Origin: Dactylis glomerata
Lineage: Eukaryota; Streptophyta; Magnoliopsida; Poales; Poaceae
NCBI GenBank assembly: GCA_007115705.1
Contig: QXEO01000232.1
Span: 4,888,880-4,952,879 of the forward strand
Length of the DNA stretch: 64,000 nt
Direction: 5' to 3'
The notes below the pieces were generated by a model. The model saw only the letters and a list, made by a program, of their open reading frames with translations, was not told the origin of the DNA and did not search any database. The position numbers were made by a program, and so were the translations under genes. This document shows positions 23,756-33,659 of the stretch, one piece after another. Each line of letters begins with the position of its first letter. Position 1 is the first letter of the stretch.

Positions 23756-24676
23756 TCAACTCTGATAGCTGCCCCAGGCTGGTGGGTCATCATAGGTGTA
23801 ATCGTACCCCGTCTCTCGTGAAGATGAAGCTGATGGCGCATAATCATAATAAGGCTGCTCATATGGAAAGTTCATAATGTCGGAGGGCTGGCCCGACTCC
23901 TCGGCGCACTCCTCATCATGCACAGGCGGCGGGTGCTCCTCTACGTACGCTTCAAGCTCATCTTCCGTAAGCGACCATCCATTCCTGCGATCAAGGTTAA
24001 ACAAAAGAGGTGCAGGCAAACGGACTGATCGATCAGTCTTCACTACCCTCCAGGTAGTCTTCTTGAAAAAGGTTAGCTCAAATGTTAAATTAATCAAACT
24101 AGCAGGAGGAGAAATAAACTTATGATGAATCATAGAATTAAGATCAAGTTTCTCCTTGGGGAACTGCAGATCTAGAAAATGAGGCACAACACCATGCAAA
24201 GCTAACAGGCGTGAAGCTATAAGTCCTCCACAAATTCCCCCTTTCTCACGGTTAATATCAAGACGGAAAGCTATTAAGGCACCCAAATGGTAAGTCCTAT
24301 CACGCCTTAAAGCAGCAGAAATAAAAGCTAGATCATGAAGAGATAATTTACTTGCAGATTTCCTAGCAAGAACACATTTGGTAATGAAGAAGGCAAAATA
24401 TCGAATGGATGGGAGATGAATATTTCGAGTTTTACCACCCTCTCATGTGAAGCTTCTTCCTTGACAAATCTCCTCGTATAGTTCTAACAATGGCCTAGGT
24501 TGTCCCCTTATCTTCTCAAGCGATCCCCACTGTGGTACTCTAATGGATTGTTAGTTTAACATATTGGGGAGGTTCACCCTCAACAAAATACTCCAATCCT
24601 TCTCTTTACGATGAACCTTCATAACTTCATGCACTTCTAGTTCATGTTGAGACAGTTGATATGCATTCTCCTCCAT
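23756..24676 (-). pseudogene. E3 ORF2 (Athila-ORF1-like), deleted
   Basis: The start ATG is at 24676, after a splice acceptor as in F. The first about 25 codons match F, then a deletion removes the stretch F has at about 42095-42180 and shifts the frame to an early stop. The C-terminal half from 24286 to TGA at 23756-23758 is open and shows the Athila-ORF1-like end and the acidic Tyr/Pro-rich tail. It retains the about 450 bp that F has lost, so the two copies complement each other for reading the ancestral layout. Confidence 0.75.
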
Positions 24677-25181
24677 TTCTGAATTTTTTTACAAACCTCA
24701 TAAAAGTGATTTTACGACAAGCAAGTGTAGGAAACTACTATGGTGAGTTACTAGAGAGCTATCATGCATCAAAATAACAATTCTAAGAAATAGAACAAGC
24801 ATGCATACTCATTTACACTGTCACCTATAATGCTAAAATACTCAAGAAATACTTTACCAAAAGAAATTCCACTTGGACAAGCGGGGGAGTTACATACCGG
24901 AGAGCAAATACTCCAAATTTCAGCAGAAATGTTGGGCTGAGCAAGGAGATCGAAAAATCGAGAGGAAGAACAGCAATAACTCGAGTTTGAGCTGAGTGTG
25001 TCATTGTTTTTGGGAGAGAGAAAGAGCTGGGGAAGAAGAGATGAGTGAGGGGCCAGGTGGGGCCCTCTCACACCTGGGTGGCGCGGCCAGGGCTGGGCCG
25101 CGCCACCTATGTGTGAGGTGGCGTGGCAGCCCCTCCTGGTGCCTCCCAGGTGTCTCTCTGCCCAATTTTTGACATAAAAAT
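24677..25181 (-). promoter_or_regulatory. E3 ORF2 leader and internal promoter region
   Basis: Non-coding. The minus strand shows TTTATAAATTTTTATG near 25167-25182, a GC-rich inverted repeat at about 25076-25110 (GGTGGCGCGGCC with its complement), a pyrimidine-rich leader, donor CTCCG/GTATGTAACT near 24897 and the acceptor before 24676. This matches F and E1. Confidence 0.6.
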
Positions 25182-26666
25182 TTATAAAGAATTTTCTGGA
25201 CTTTTTCGAGAAACTTTATTTTCGAGGATTTTTGCCTCATTGGCGGTTCTCTCCACAATATCCTGCAACTTGTTAATAGCTCTAGAATTTTCCAACAAAT
25301 GATTATGCACCATTCTATTAAAATTTTCTTGCTTAACAATAAAATTATCAAACTCATCTAAGCATTGAGCAGGAGGTTTAGTATAAGGAATATCTCTTTC
25401 ATCAAAGCATTGGAGAGAGTGTACCTCAATAGTAGATGAGTGAGGGATTGGCTTACATAATTCTTCTATAGGAGGTAAATTCTTCACATCTTCGGCCTTA
25501 ATACCTTTCTCCTTAAGAGATTTCTTAGCTTCCTTCATAACTTCATCATTTAATTCAATCATCCCTCTCTTCTTCGGCGTAGGCTCTGTAGATGGCGCAA
25601 GGGTGGGTGCTGGTGTTGGCTCAACTAAAGTCCAATCATCATGATTCTGGCTTATTTTAGCCATTAATTCTTCAGCTTCAGCCGGAGTTCTTTCCCTGAA
25701 AACACAACCAGCACAACTATCCAAATATGACTTAGATTGATCCGTTAGTCCATTATAAAATATATCAAGGAGTTCGTTTTTAGGCAATGGTTCTTTAGGC
25801 AAAGCTCTAATTAAAGAACAAAACATTGTCCAAGATTCAGGCAATATCTCTCCTTTTCCCTGTTCAAAATCAAAGATTTTCTGCACAGCAGCATGTTGAG
25901 CACTAGCAGGAAAATATTTCTGAAAGAAAGCATTAACCAAAGCAATAGGACTAGTAAGAGATCCAGGAGACAAGCTATTAAACCAATTTTTAGCACCATC
26001 TTTCAACGAGAAAGGAAAAATCTTAGCAACAAAGTAAGTGCGGAGCTTAATATCATCAGAAAACAAATTACTCAAAGTAGAAAGTTCATTCATGTGCTCC
26101 ATAGCACTCTCATCTTTAGTACCACAAAAAGGAGTTTTCTCAACAATAGATATTAAAGATAAATCCAAAGAGAAATCATAATCCTTGTCTCTAATATTTA
26201 TGGGAGAAGCAGCAAACTTAGGATCAGGAGACAAATTATATCTAACAGAGCGTCTTGCAAGAAGTTCTTTAACATTACCAGCATTACGAGCAGCACGTGC
26301 TTCAGCAATAAAATCATCATTAAGCTCAATATAAGCATCATCATCATAATCATCACTAGGACATTCCCTAGACTCAGGTGAACTAACAGGTGTAACAGTG
26401 GTGTTTCCCAACTTAGCTCTAGCAATTGTAGCATCTAAAAAGGAACCTAGTGAACCACTCTCATCAAACACAGTAGAAGCATCATCTAAATTATCAGTGG
26501 CATTTTCAATCTCAGCAGAAGTAGTAGCAGTAGCGTGTGGGTGTGGTGGTGTAAGCAACTTACTCATAACAGATGGCGAATCAAGAGCAACAGAGGTGTT
26601 AAGAGTCATACCTCTTCTTGTAGTGGATGGCAATATAGGAACTTTTCCATCATGAGGTTTACCCAT
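25182..26666 (-). pseudogene. E3 gag, fused to leader by deletion
   Basis: ATG 26666 begins MGKPHDGKVPILP, the same start as F and E1. 494 codons are open. The gag fold is present (YFVAKIFPFSL, FFQKYFPASAQ). After residue about 478 (ERTAN) the frame runs into sequence that in F lies about 1.5 kb further on, in the ORF2 leader. A deletion has removed the gag C-terminus and the whole protease-like domain, giving an unrelated last 16 residues. The product could still assemble but could not be matured by its own protease domain. Confidence 0.85.
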
Positions 26667-26725
26667 GATGAAAGGATTGCAGCGAACAATATGAATACCA
26701 AGTGAACTTACAAATAAAGCTATGC

Positions 26726-26743
26726 TCCCTGGCAACAGCGCCA
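26726..26743 (-). promoter_or_regulatory. E3 primer binding site, two mismatches
   Basis: Minus strand TGGCGCTGTTGCCAGGGA. It differs at two positions from the tRNA-Asp-type site TGGCGCCGTTGCCGGGGA kept by E1 and G; both changes are C-to-T/G-to-A at CpG. Confidence 0.8.
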
Positions 26744-26754
26744 GAAAATAGTCT

Positions 26755-28151
26755 TGATGACCCACAAGTATAGGGGATCACAACAGTCTTCGAGGGAAGT
26801 ATTACCCAAATTTATTGATTCGACACAAGGGGAGCCAAAGAATATATGTAAGCCTTAACAGATGAGTTGTCAATTCAGCTGCACCTGGAAACAGTCTTGC
26901 TCGCAGTGGTTTATCAGTAGCAACAGTTTTATACTGGTGACAGTAGTGAAACAGTAACAACAGTAATAAAATAGCAGCAGTAATAGTAATAGTTGTAAAT
27001 AGTAGGAACAAATACTGTAGGCATAGGAATGGATTACGGGCGTTGCATGGATAAGATAATTCATGAAATCAATGAGACATGGACATTGCAGATAAATAAT
27101 GATAAAGCATCCTAGTACAAACAATCATAGGCATGTGTTCCGTATATAGTCGTACGTGCTCACAAGGAGAAACTTGCACGACATCTTTTGTCCTACCAGC
27201 CTGTTGCAGCAGGGCCTCAACGGAAACTACTGGTAATTAAGGTACTCCTTTTAATAGAGTACCGGAGCAAAGCATTAGCACTCGGTGAACACATGTGATC
27301 CTCACATCATAGCCATCCCCTCCGGTTATCCCAATTTCTATCACTTTGGGGTCTCGGGTTCCGGACAACAATATGTGTATACAACTTGTAGGTAAGACCA
27401 TAAACAACAAGTATCACCATAGAAATAATAACATGTTCAGATCTGAAATCATGGCACTCGGGCCCAAAGTGACAAGCATTAAGCACAACAAGTTGCAACA
27501 ATGTCATAGGCACTAAATAAAGATACTAGGCACTATGCCCTATCAATCTCATATCAAATTACATGAACAATCTCATCCAATCCCTACCATCCCCTCACCT
27601 ACAGCGGGGGAATTACTCACACATGGATGGGGGAGTCATGGATGGTCGATGGAGGAGCATCTGTGGTGATGGTGATGAAGATCTCCTCCGAATCCCCATC
27701 CCGACAGGGTGCCAGAACGGAGTTTCTGGTTCCGAATCGCGGTTTCTGATGGCGGCGGCGCAGCGGAAGTCTATCTGGGGAAAATGCCGTCTCCCCGATA
27801 TTATGTCGTCAGAGGGTATATGTAGGCGAGAGGGTAGGCCGAGAGGGCTGCTGGGGCCTCCTCACGCCAGGGTGGTGCGACCAGGGCTGGGCCGCGCCAC
27901 CAGTGTGTGAGGAGCCCTCAGGCCTCCTCTCCGGCCTGTCTTCTGGCTCCGTGGGTCTTCTGGTGAAATAGGATTTTTGATGATTTTTCCCGAATTTTTA
28001 CTGGAAGTTGGATTTCTGCACAAAAACGAGACACCAGAGTAATTCTGCTGAAAACAGCGTCAGTCCGTGTTAGTTGCATTCAAAACACACAAATTAGAGG
28101 AGAAACAATAGCAAAAGTGTTCGGGAAAGTAGATACATTTTGGACGTATCA
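26755..28151 (-). repeat. E3 5' LTR
   Basis: 1397 bp, minus strand TGATACGTCC at 28151 to GGTCATCA at 26755, followed by the PBS. Outer flank GAGCT is the TSD. Confidence 0.92.
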
Positions 28152-28156
28152 GAGCT

Positions 28157-28518
28157 TCAGCAATAAAATCATCGTCAAGCTCAATATAAGCGTCATGAAA
28201 ATCATCACTAGGACATTCCCTAGACTCAGGTGAACTAACAGGTGTAACAATGGTTTGTCCCATCTTAGCTCCAGCAATTGTAGCATCTAAAAAGGAACCT
28301 AGCGAACCACTCTCATCAAGCACACTAGAAGCATCATCTAAATTATCAGTGGCATTTTCAAACTCAGCAGAAGTAATAGCAGTAGCGTGTGTGTGTGGTG
28401 GTGTAAGCAACTTACTCATAACAGATGGTGAATCAAGAGCAACAGAGGTGTTCAAAGTCGTACCTCTTCTTGTAGTGGATGGCAATATAGGAACTTTTCC
28501 ATCACGAGGTTTACCCAT
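28157..28518 (-). pseudogene. E1 gag piece 1: gag N-terminus
   Basis: ATG 28518 starts MGKPRDGKVPILPSTTRRG, as in F and E3. It is open to the E3 insertion point, and the frame then continues at 20380. The segment is Ser/Thr/Asp-rich, probably disordered, and precedes the gag fold. Confidence 0.88.
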
Positions 28519-28577
28519 GATGAAAGGATTGCAGCGAACAATATGAATCCCAAGTGGACTTACAAATAAAGCTATGC

Positions 28578-28595
28578 TCCCCGGCAACGGCGCCA
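28578..28595 (-). promoter_or_regulatory. E1 primer binding site
   Basis: Minus strand TGGCGCCGTTGCCGGGGA, complementary to a plant tRNA-Asp 3' end as usual in Athila-type elements. It is the intact family-A site in this window. Confidence 0.85.
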
Positions 28596-28606
28596 GAAAA
28601 TAGTCT

Positions 28607-30002
28607 TGATGACCCACAAGTATAGGGGATCGCAACAATCTTCGAGGGAAGTAAAACCCAAATTTATCGATTCGACACAAGGGGAGCCAAAGAATATTTA
28701 TAAGCCTTAACAGATGAGTTGTCAATTCAGCTGCACCTGGAAACAAACTTGCTCGCAGCGGTTTATCAGTAGCAACAGTTTTATAGTGGTGATAGTAGTG
28801 AAACAGTAACAACAATAGTAAAATAAAAGCGGTAATAGTAGCAATAGTAAACAGTAGGATGAAATACTGTAGGCATAGGTATGGATGTACGGGTGTTGCA
28901 TGGATAAGATGATTCATGAAATCAGTGAGACATGGGCAATTGCAGATAAATAATATAAAGCATCCTAGTACTAACAACCATAGGCATGTGTTCCGTATAT
29001 AGTCGTACGTGCTCGCAATGAGAAACTTGCATGACATCTTTTGTCCTACCAGCCTGTTGCAGCAGGGCCTCAAGGGAAACTACTGGTAATTAAGGTACTC
29101 CTTTTAATAAAGTACCGGAGCAAAGCATTAACACTCGGTGAACACATGTGATCCTCACATCATAGCCATCCCCTCTGGTTATCCCAATTTCTGTCACTTT
29201 GGGGCCTCGGGTTCCGGACAATAATATGTGTATACAACTTGTAGGTAAGACCGTAAACAACAAGTATCATCATATAACAATAACAAGTTCAGATCTGAAA
29301 TCATGGCACTCAGGCCCAAAGTGACAAGCATTAAGCACAACAAGTTGCAACAATGTCATAAGCACTAATAATAGATACTAGGCACTATGCCCTAACAATC
29401 TCATAGCAAATTACATGAATAATCTCATCCAATCCCTACCATCCCCTTCGCCTACAGCAGGAATTACTCACACATGGATGGGGGAGTCATGGATTGTTGA
29501 TGGAGAGACGTCGGTGATGATGGTGATGAAGATCTCCTCCAAATCCCCGTCCCGGCAGGGTGCCAGAACGGGGTTTCTGGTTCCGAATTGCGGTTTCTGA
29601 TGGCGGCGGTGCAGCGGAAGTTTATCTGGGAAAAACGCCGAACCCCCTCTCCTTTCAGGTCAGAGGGTATATGTAGGCAGAAGGAGGGGTCGAGGCGATG
29701 GCCGAGGTGGCCTCACCACAGGTGGGCGCGGCCAGGCCTGGGCCGCGCCCCCTGGTGGTGAGCCCAGGCCACTGCCCCCCTTCGTCTCTCCTTCTGGCTC
29801 CGTGGGTCTTCTGGCAAAATAGAATTTTTGCAATATTTTTCGAGATTTTTCCTGAAAGTCGGATTTCTGCACAAAAACAAGACACCAGAGCAATTCTGCT
29901 GAAAACAGCATGAGTTCGTGTTAGTTGTATTCAAAACTCACAAATTAGAGGAGAAACAATAGCAAAAGTTTTCGGGAAAGTAGATACGTTTTGGATGTAT
30001 CA
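28607..30002 (-). repeat. E1 5' LTR
   Basis: 1396 bp, minus strand TGATACATCC at 30002 to GGTCATCA at 28607. The CpG in the terminal TGATACGTCC has become CA. This LTR diverges more from the others than E3's LTRs do from each other, as expected for the older host element. Confidence 0.9.
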
Positions 30003-31231
30003 GAACCTGGTGTGGTTCATGTCCGTCCTGGGTGTTCATCATTCCCAAGGGCGCGTGTGAGCTTGTCCTTCTCTCTTTCGGGATGGAACCTCCCCTCTTC
30101 AACATTCTTTGCTGCACTTCTAAGGGCATCAATGGGAAGGGGGTCTTAGTCATGCTTTTTGTATATATACACTTCCCTTCTGAGTCCAACTTGCCTCCAT
30201 GCCCGTAAAACCAATCCCTTGACCGATCTTTCCATTTCAATATCTCTAGAATGATCCCTTTAGCAATTAGATCGTCCTCCATTTTCTTCCACTTAGGCTT
30301 GCCAGACTTGTAGCCTCCTTGCCCCATAGTATGGTAATACTTCTTCTTAGCAGCATTTTTCTAAATTTATTTCTGACCTTTTCTTAGCTTCCTCCGATGT
30401 CTTGTACTCCACGAATGTGTCGTAGTGGTATTTTATCTTCTCATAGGCTCCAGTGAACACCGGAGTCTTTTCTTTCTGGACAAATTCCTTGTCCAATCTT
30501 TTCTTCCAATTGTTGAATTGTAGTGCCATCTTCGAAAGAGTCCACTTCCTGACTTTTTGCTCTATGATATTCAGATGACGACCCTCTTCATTTCGATCCT
30601 CCTCATTTTGATCCACATCTGGCACCGCCGGTAGGGTAAAATTTACCATGAGCTTGTTCCAAAGCATATTTTTGAATATCTTGTGGACATAGCTAACTGG
30701 TTCTGTCTTTATCTTCTTCCATTCTCGAATGGTGATCGAAATGTTTTCCCTAACAAGAACTCCGCATTGTCTTATAAATTTATTTGCGTGAGCCGCGGGA
30801 GCAATCGGTTCACCATCTTCACCAATTTCTTTGATCCTGTACCTTTCATGTTCTTCCAACCTTCTGGCCAGACCTATTTTATTTACAGAAGAGTAGCTCG
30901 ATCCGGGGGCTAAAAGAAGAAAAAGCGTTAATATATGTATATACGCAAATCAAATAATCCATCTATACAGCAGATGCTTAATTAATTAATACACATATAC
31001 CTCGCCGGACTTTGCAATATTCAAGGTTCTACTGGAGCCGTCGGCTTCTCCCTCATCGGAGCCGGTGCCTTCTCCCTCACCAGTGCCTTCTTCCTCATCA
31101 GAGCCATCTCTTCAGTTTTGGTCATCTCCCTCACCGGAGTTGTTCAGAAACAACAAGGTGACATTTTCATCTCCATCGCAGATGATGTCCTCGATAATGT
31201 TTCCCTAGTTTTTGTCTCTTCCGAGATCCAT
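30003..31231 (-). pseudogene. CACTA TNP1-like gene (Transposase_24 type), truncated by E1
   Basis: Minus strand. The first coding exon runs from ATG 31231 to a GT donor at 31001 (77 codons, acidic Glu/Gly/Ser-rich) with in-frame TAG (31205-31207) and TGA (31112-31114). The second exon begins near 30909 after TTTTAG. Its basic, Lys/Trp-rich domain (ENISITIREWKKIK, MGQGGYKSGKPKWKKMEDDL) resembles the plant Ptta/En-Spm transposase family, thought to bind subterminal repeats. A frameshift near 30355 separates two open stretches. The E1 LTR cuts the gene at 30003. Confidence 0.75.
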
Positions 31232-31369
31232 AGTTTCTACAAAGAATTATTACAAGTTATTATAATGCTACAAACACAACTATTTTCTATCTCTAAAAAT
31301 CCTATTTCTATTTCTGTAACTAAAAATCCTATTTTTGTTTCTATAAATCCTATTTTTCTATTTCTATTT

Positions 31370-31830
31370 CTCTAATTTAAATTAATCCTAAGCAATATCC
31401 TAAATTGATCCTACTTCCTATCCTAAGCAAATTAATTAACCCTAATTCCTAAATCAGTTAAGCCTAAATCCTATTATAAGAAATCCTAAATTAATTAACC
31501 CTAATTTCTAAATCAATTAACCCTAAATCCTATTCTAAGAAATCCTAAATTAACTAACCCTAATTTCTATCCTAAGCAAAATCCTAAATCAATTAACCCA
31601 AAATCCTAAATCAATTAACCCTAAACCCTAATTTCTACCTAAGAAAAATCCTAAATCAATTAACCCTAAATCCTAAATCAATTAACCCTAAACCCTAATT
31701 TCTATCCAAAGCAAAATCCTAAATCAATTAACCCTAAATCCTAAATCAATTAACCATAAACCCTAATTTCTATCCTAAGCAAAATCCTAAATTAATTATA
31801 ATTTATCCTAAATACTAAATGAATTAATTT
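31370..31830. repeat. Degenerate minisatellite with telomere-like CCCTAAA units
   Basis: AT-rich tandem array of AATCCTAAATCAATTAACCC-type units. The landmark CCCTAATTTCT recurs at 31626, 31692 and 31760, so one repeat level is about 66-68 bp. Many units contain CCCTAAA or AACCCTAAACCC, the plant telomere word, but spacing is irregular. It sits upstream (minus sense) of the TNP1-like coding exon. Confidence 0.8.
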
Positions 31831-32217
31831 AATTAGGAAGCATGCATACCTTGCAGGGGCCGGCGATCACGTACAGGCGGCAGCGTGGGCATGGGCATCG
31901 GGTGTCTGGCGGCGTCGCTGGTGCCGGCGCAGGCATGGGAGGCGACATGGCCTCGGGCAAGCACATGGGCGACGGTGCGGGGGTCCGGGCTCGGGCGGCG
32001 GCGCAAGGGTGTGGGCGCGGCAGCGACGAGCAAGGGTGCGAGCGCGGGTGGCGGCGCTCGCGTCAGGCGATCAACGATGATGTAGTGCTGGCGGCGACGG
32101 CGGTGAGGCAAAAATTGGGCAGCCTAATGGCGTCCCTCGTCTCCTTCGCGCGGGTCCTTAGCAGTTTTTCGTTGTGGGAGGAGAAAGGAGAAGGGGCAAT
32201 ATATACCGGGGGTCTTT
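31831..32217 (-). promoter_or_regulatory. GC-rich leader and TATA box of CACTA TNP1-like unit
   Basis: On the minus strand a TATATAT box (32199-32205) is followed by a pyrimidine-rich leader and then a very GC-rich stretch with a 92-codon open frame (31833-32111), Arg/Ala/Pro-rich and unlike any family I know. That frame may only reflect base composition. This is the likely promoter and first exon of the TNP1-like gene. Confidence 0.5.
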
Positions 32218-32350
32218 AGAACCAGTTGAAGCCACAAACCGGTGCTAAAGTCGATTGATGCTAGGAACTAGTGCTAAAGGTGCCTTTTGGCTGGCAACTG
32301 CACCGCCACCCCTTTAGCACCGGTTTGAACCATGAACCGGTGCTAAAGGG
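32218..32350. repeat. CACTA subterminal repeats
   Basis: Several direct and inverted copies of AACCGGTGCTAAAG. The best is a perfect 16-bp inverted repeat, CCCTTTAGCACCGGTT (32310-32325) with its complement at 32335-32350 and a 9-nt spacer. Such motifs bind TNP1-type protein near the ends of CACTA elements. No CACTA terminal motif is visible beside it. Confidence 0.7.
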
Positions 32351-32570
32351 TCATTTTAAATGTTTTATAAATTTTTTAGTTGTTCCTGCCTTATTCCATA
32401 TTGAAGCTATGATCAACATTGCATAATATTTTGTAAAATAATTAAAAATCAGAAAAATACATATAGCATATCAAAATGTTTATTAAAAAACTATCTATGA
32501 TATAACAACACATTGAAATGCTGAAAATTATTTTGCAAAACTTAGTAGGCTTGCGAACAATTCAAAATCA

Positions 32571-33581
32571 GTAGGAGACCGCTAGATTTGAACTACAAGT
32601 ACATGATATAATGCTCATGATTTTTTGTAAAAATCATTTTTAGGTTCACAATATGCTATTTTATCAGAGATCCACCGCAAGTTTAGCGAGACTCAACCCC
32701 GGGCTACAATCTTCATGCCCGCTATTTTGAATATAATTTCAAACAGGCATAAGAATTTCAAAAACAATCCAAACAATGTGAAACCTTCATGTGGTGTCAT
32801 ATTATGTGTTATATTTGCAAGGAAAAATATTAAACTTGGAAAATTTCAAACATCGAAAAAAAACTTTCGCAAAAATGAGCTATCATGTTCGATGTTTCAT
32901 GGCTTTAAGGCCAAATGATAAATGTTATGGCTAGAATCGTGGCATAGTTTGTGATAATGTGCCCATATTGTTCACACATGTGCATCTTGGGATTGCTTAC
33001 GATGTTAAAAAAGGAAGTTTTCCTTTTCATCGCACAAAAAAAGCCATTTTCCATTTTTTTTAGGTGCCAAAATCGGGGTTTTTTGTGAAGCAACCACCAA
33101 ATTAAAGTTTCACATTGCTACCAAACCATTTTCAAAAATACTAGACCACCTTAGATGGAAAATTTCCCAGCCATTGCATCTGAAACCTTTCCGTCCACAC
33201 CTCATGAAAAAGACAAATTCTTGCCAAATCGGTAGGAGGCCCGCCAGAATTTTAACTACAGGTACATGATATAATGCTCATGTTTTTTTGTAAAAATCAT
33301 TTTTAGGTTCACAATATGCTGTTTTATTAGAGATCCACCGCAAGTTTAGCGAGGCTCAACCCCGGGCAAAGAATATTCATGCCCGTCATTTTGAATATAA
33401 TTTCAAACAGGCATAAGAATTTCAAAAACAATCCAAACAACGTGAAACCTTCGCATGGTGTCATATTATGTGTTATAGTTTCAAGGAAAAATATTAAATT
33501 TAGAAAATTACAAACATCACAGAAAAACCTTCACAAAATGAGCTATCATGTTCGATGTTTCATGGCTTTTAGGCCAAATGA
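32571..33581. repeat. Direct duplication of about 350 bp in CACTA non-coding DNA
   Basis: 32571-32921 and 33230-33581 are diverged copies (shared: ACATGATATAATGCTCATG, AGATCCACCGCAAGTTTAGC, TCATGTTCGATGTTTCATGG), offset about 660 bp. AT-rich, no reading frame. It lies between the subterminal repeats and the TNP2-like pseudogene. Confidence 0.8.
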
Positions 33582-33659
33582 ACAATATATACTAGACCAC
33601 CTCACATGTGTGCCATAAATTGGCATATTTAATACATATGGTGACCTAAAATGCCTAGG

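Larger units (their letters stand above)
20381..28151 (-). mobile_element. E3: full-length family-A element nested in E1 gag
   Basis: 7771 bp on the minus strand. LTRs at 20381-21777 and 26755-28151 are both 1397 bp; TSD GAGCT flanks both sides (20376-20380 and 28152-28156). The internal region is shortened: gag has lost its protease part and ORF2 has two deletions. It is an element inserted in a member of its own family, which at first looks like a tandem LTR array. Confidence 0.92.
124..30002 (-). mobile_element. E1: host family-A Gypsy element, split by E0, E2 and E3
   Basis: This minus-strand element lacks reverse transcriptase and integrase. Its 5' LTR is at 28607-30002 and its PBS at 28578-28595. 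Its gag is cut into three pieces (28157-28518, 19803-20380, 3007-4728), followed by ORF2 (1049-2173) and a 3' non-coding tail that continues left of the window. E3 interrupts gag with TSD GAGCT (20376-20380 and 28152-28156) and E2 interrupts it with TSD GATAT (4724-4728 and 19803-19807). Removing the insertions restores collinearity with F (37045-46066). E1 is inserted in the CACTA element; its right-hand TSD would be GAACC (30003-30007). Confidence 0.85.

Noticed and set aside
20381..28151. Tandem LTR array from unequal recombination
   Set aside because: TSD GAGCT on both sides shows nested insertion.
31370..31830. Interstitial telomere from chromosome fusion
   Set aside because: CCCTAAA units are irregular and embedded in longer AT-rich repeats within a CACTA element; no head-to-head telomere arrays.
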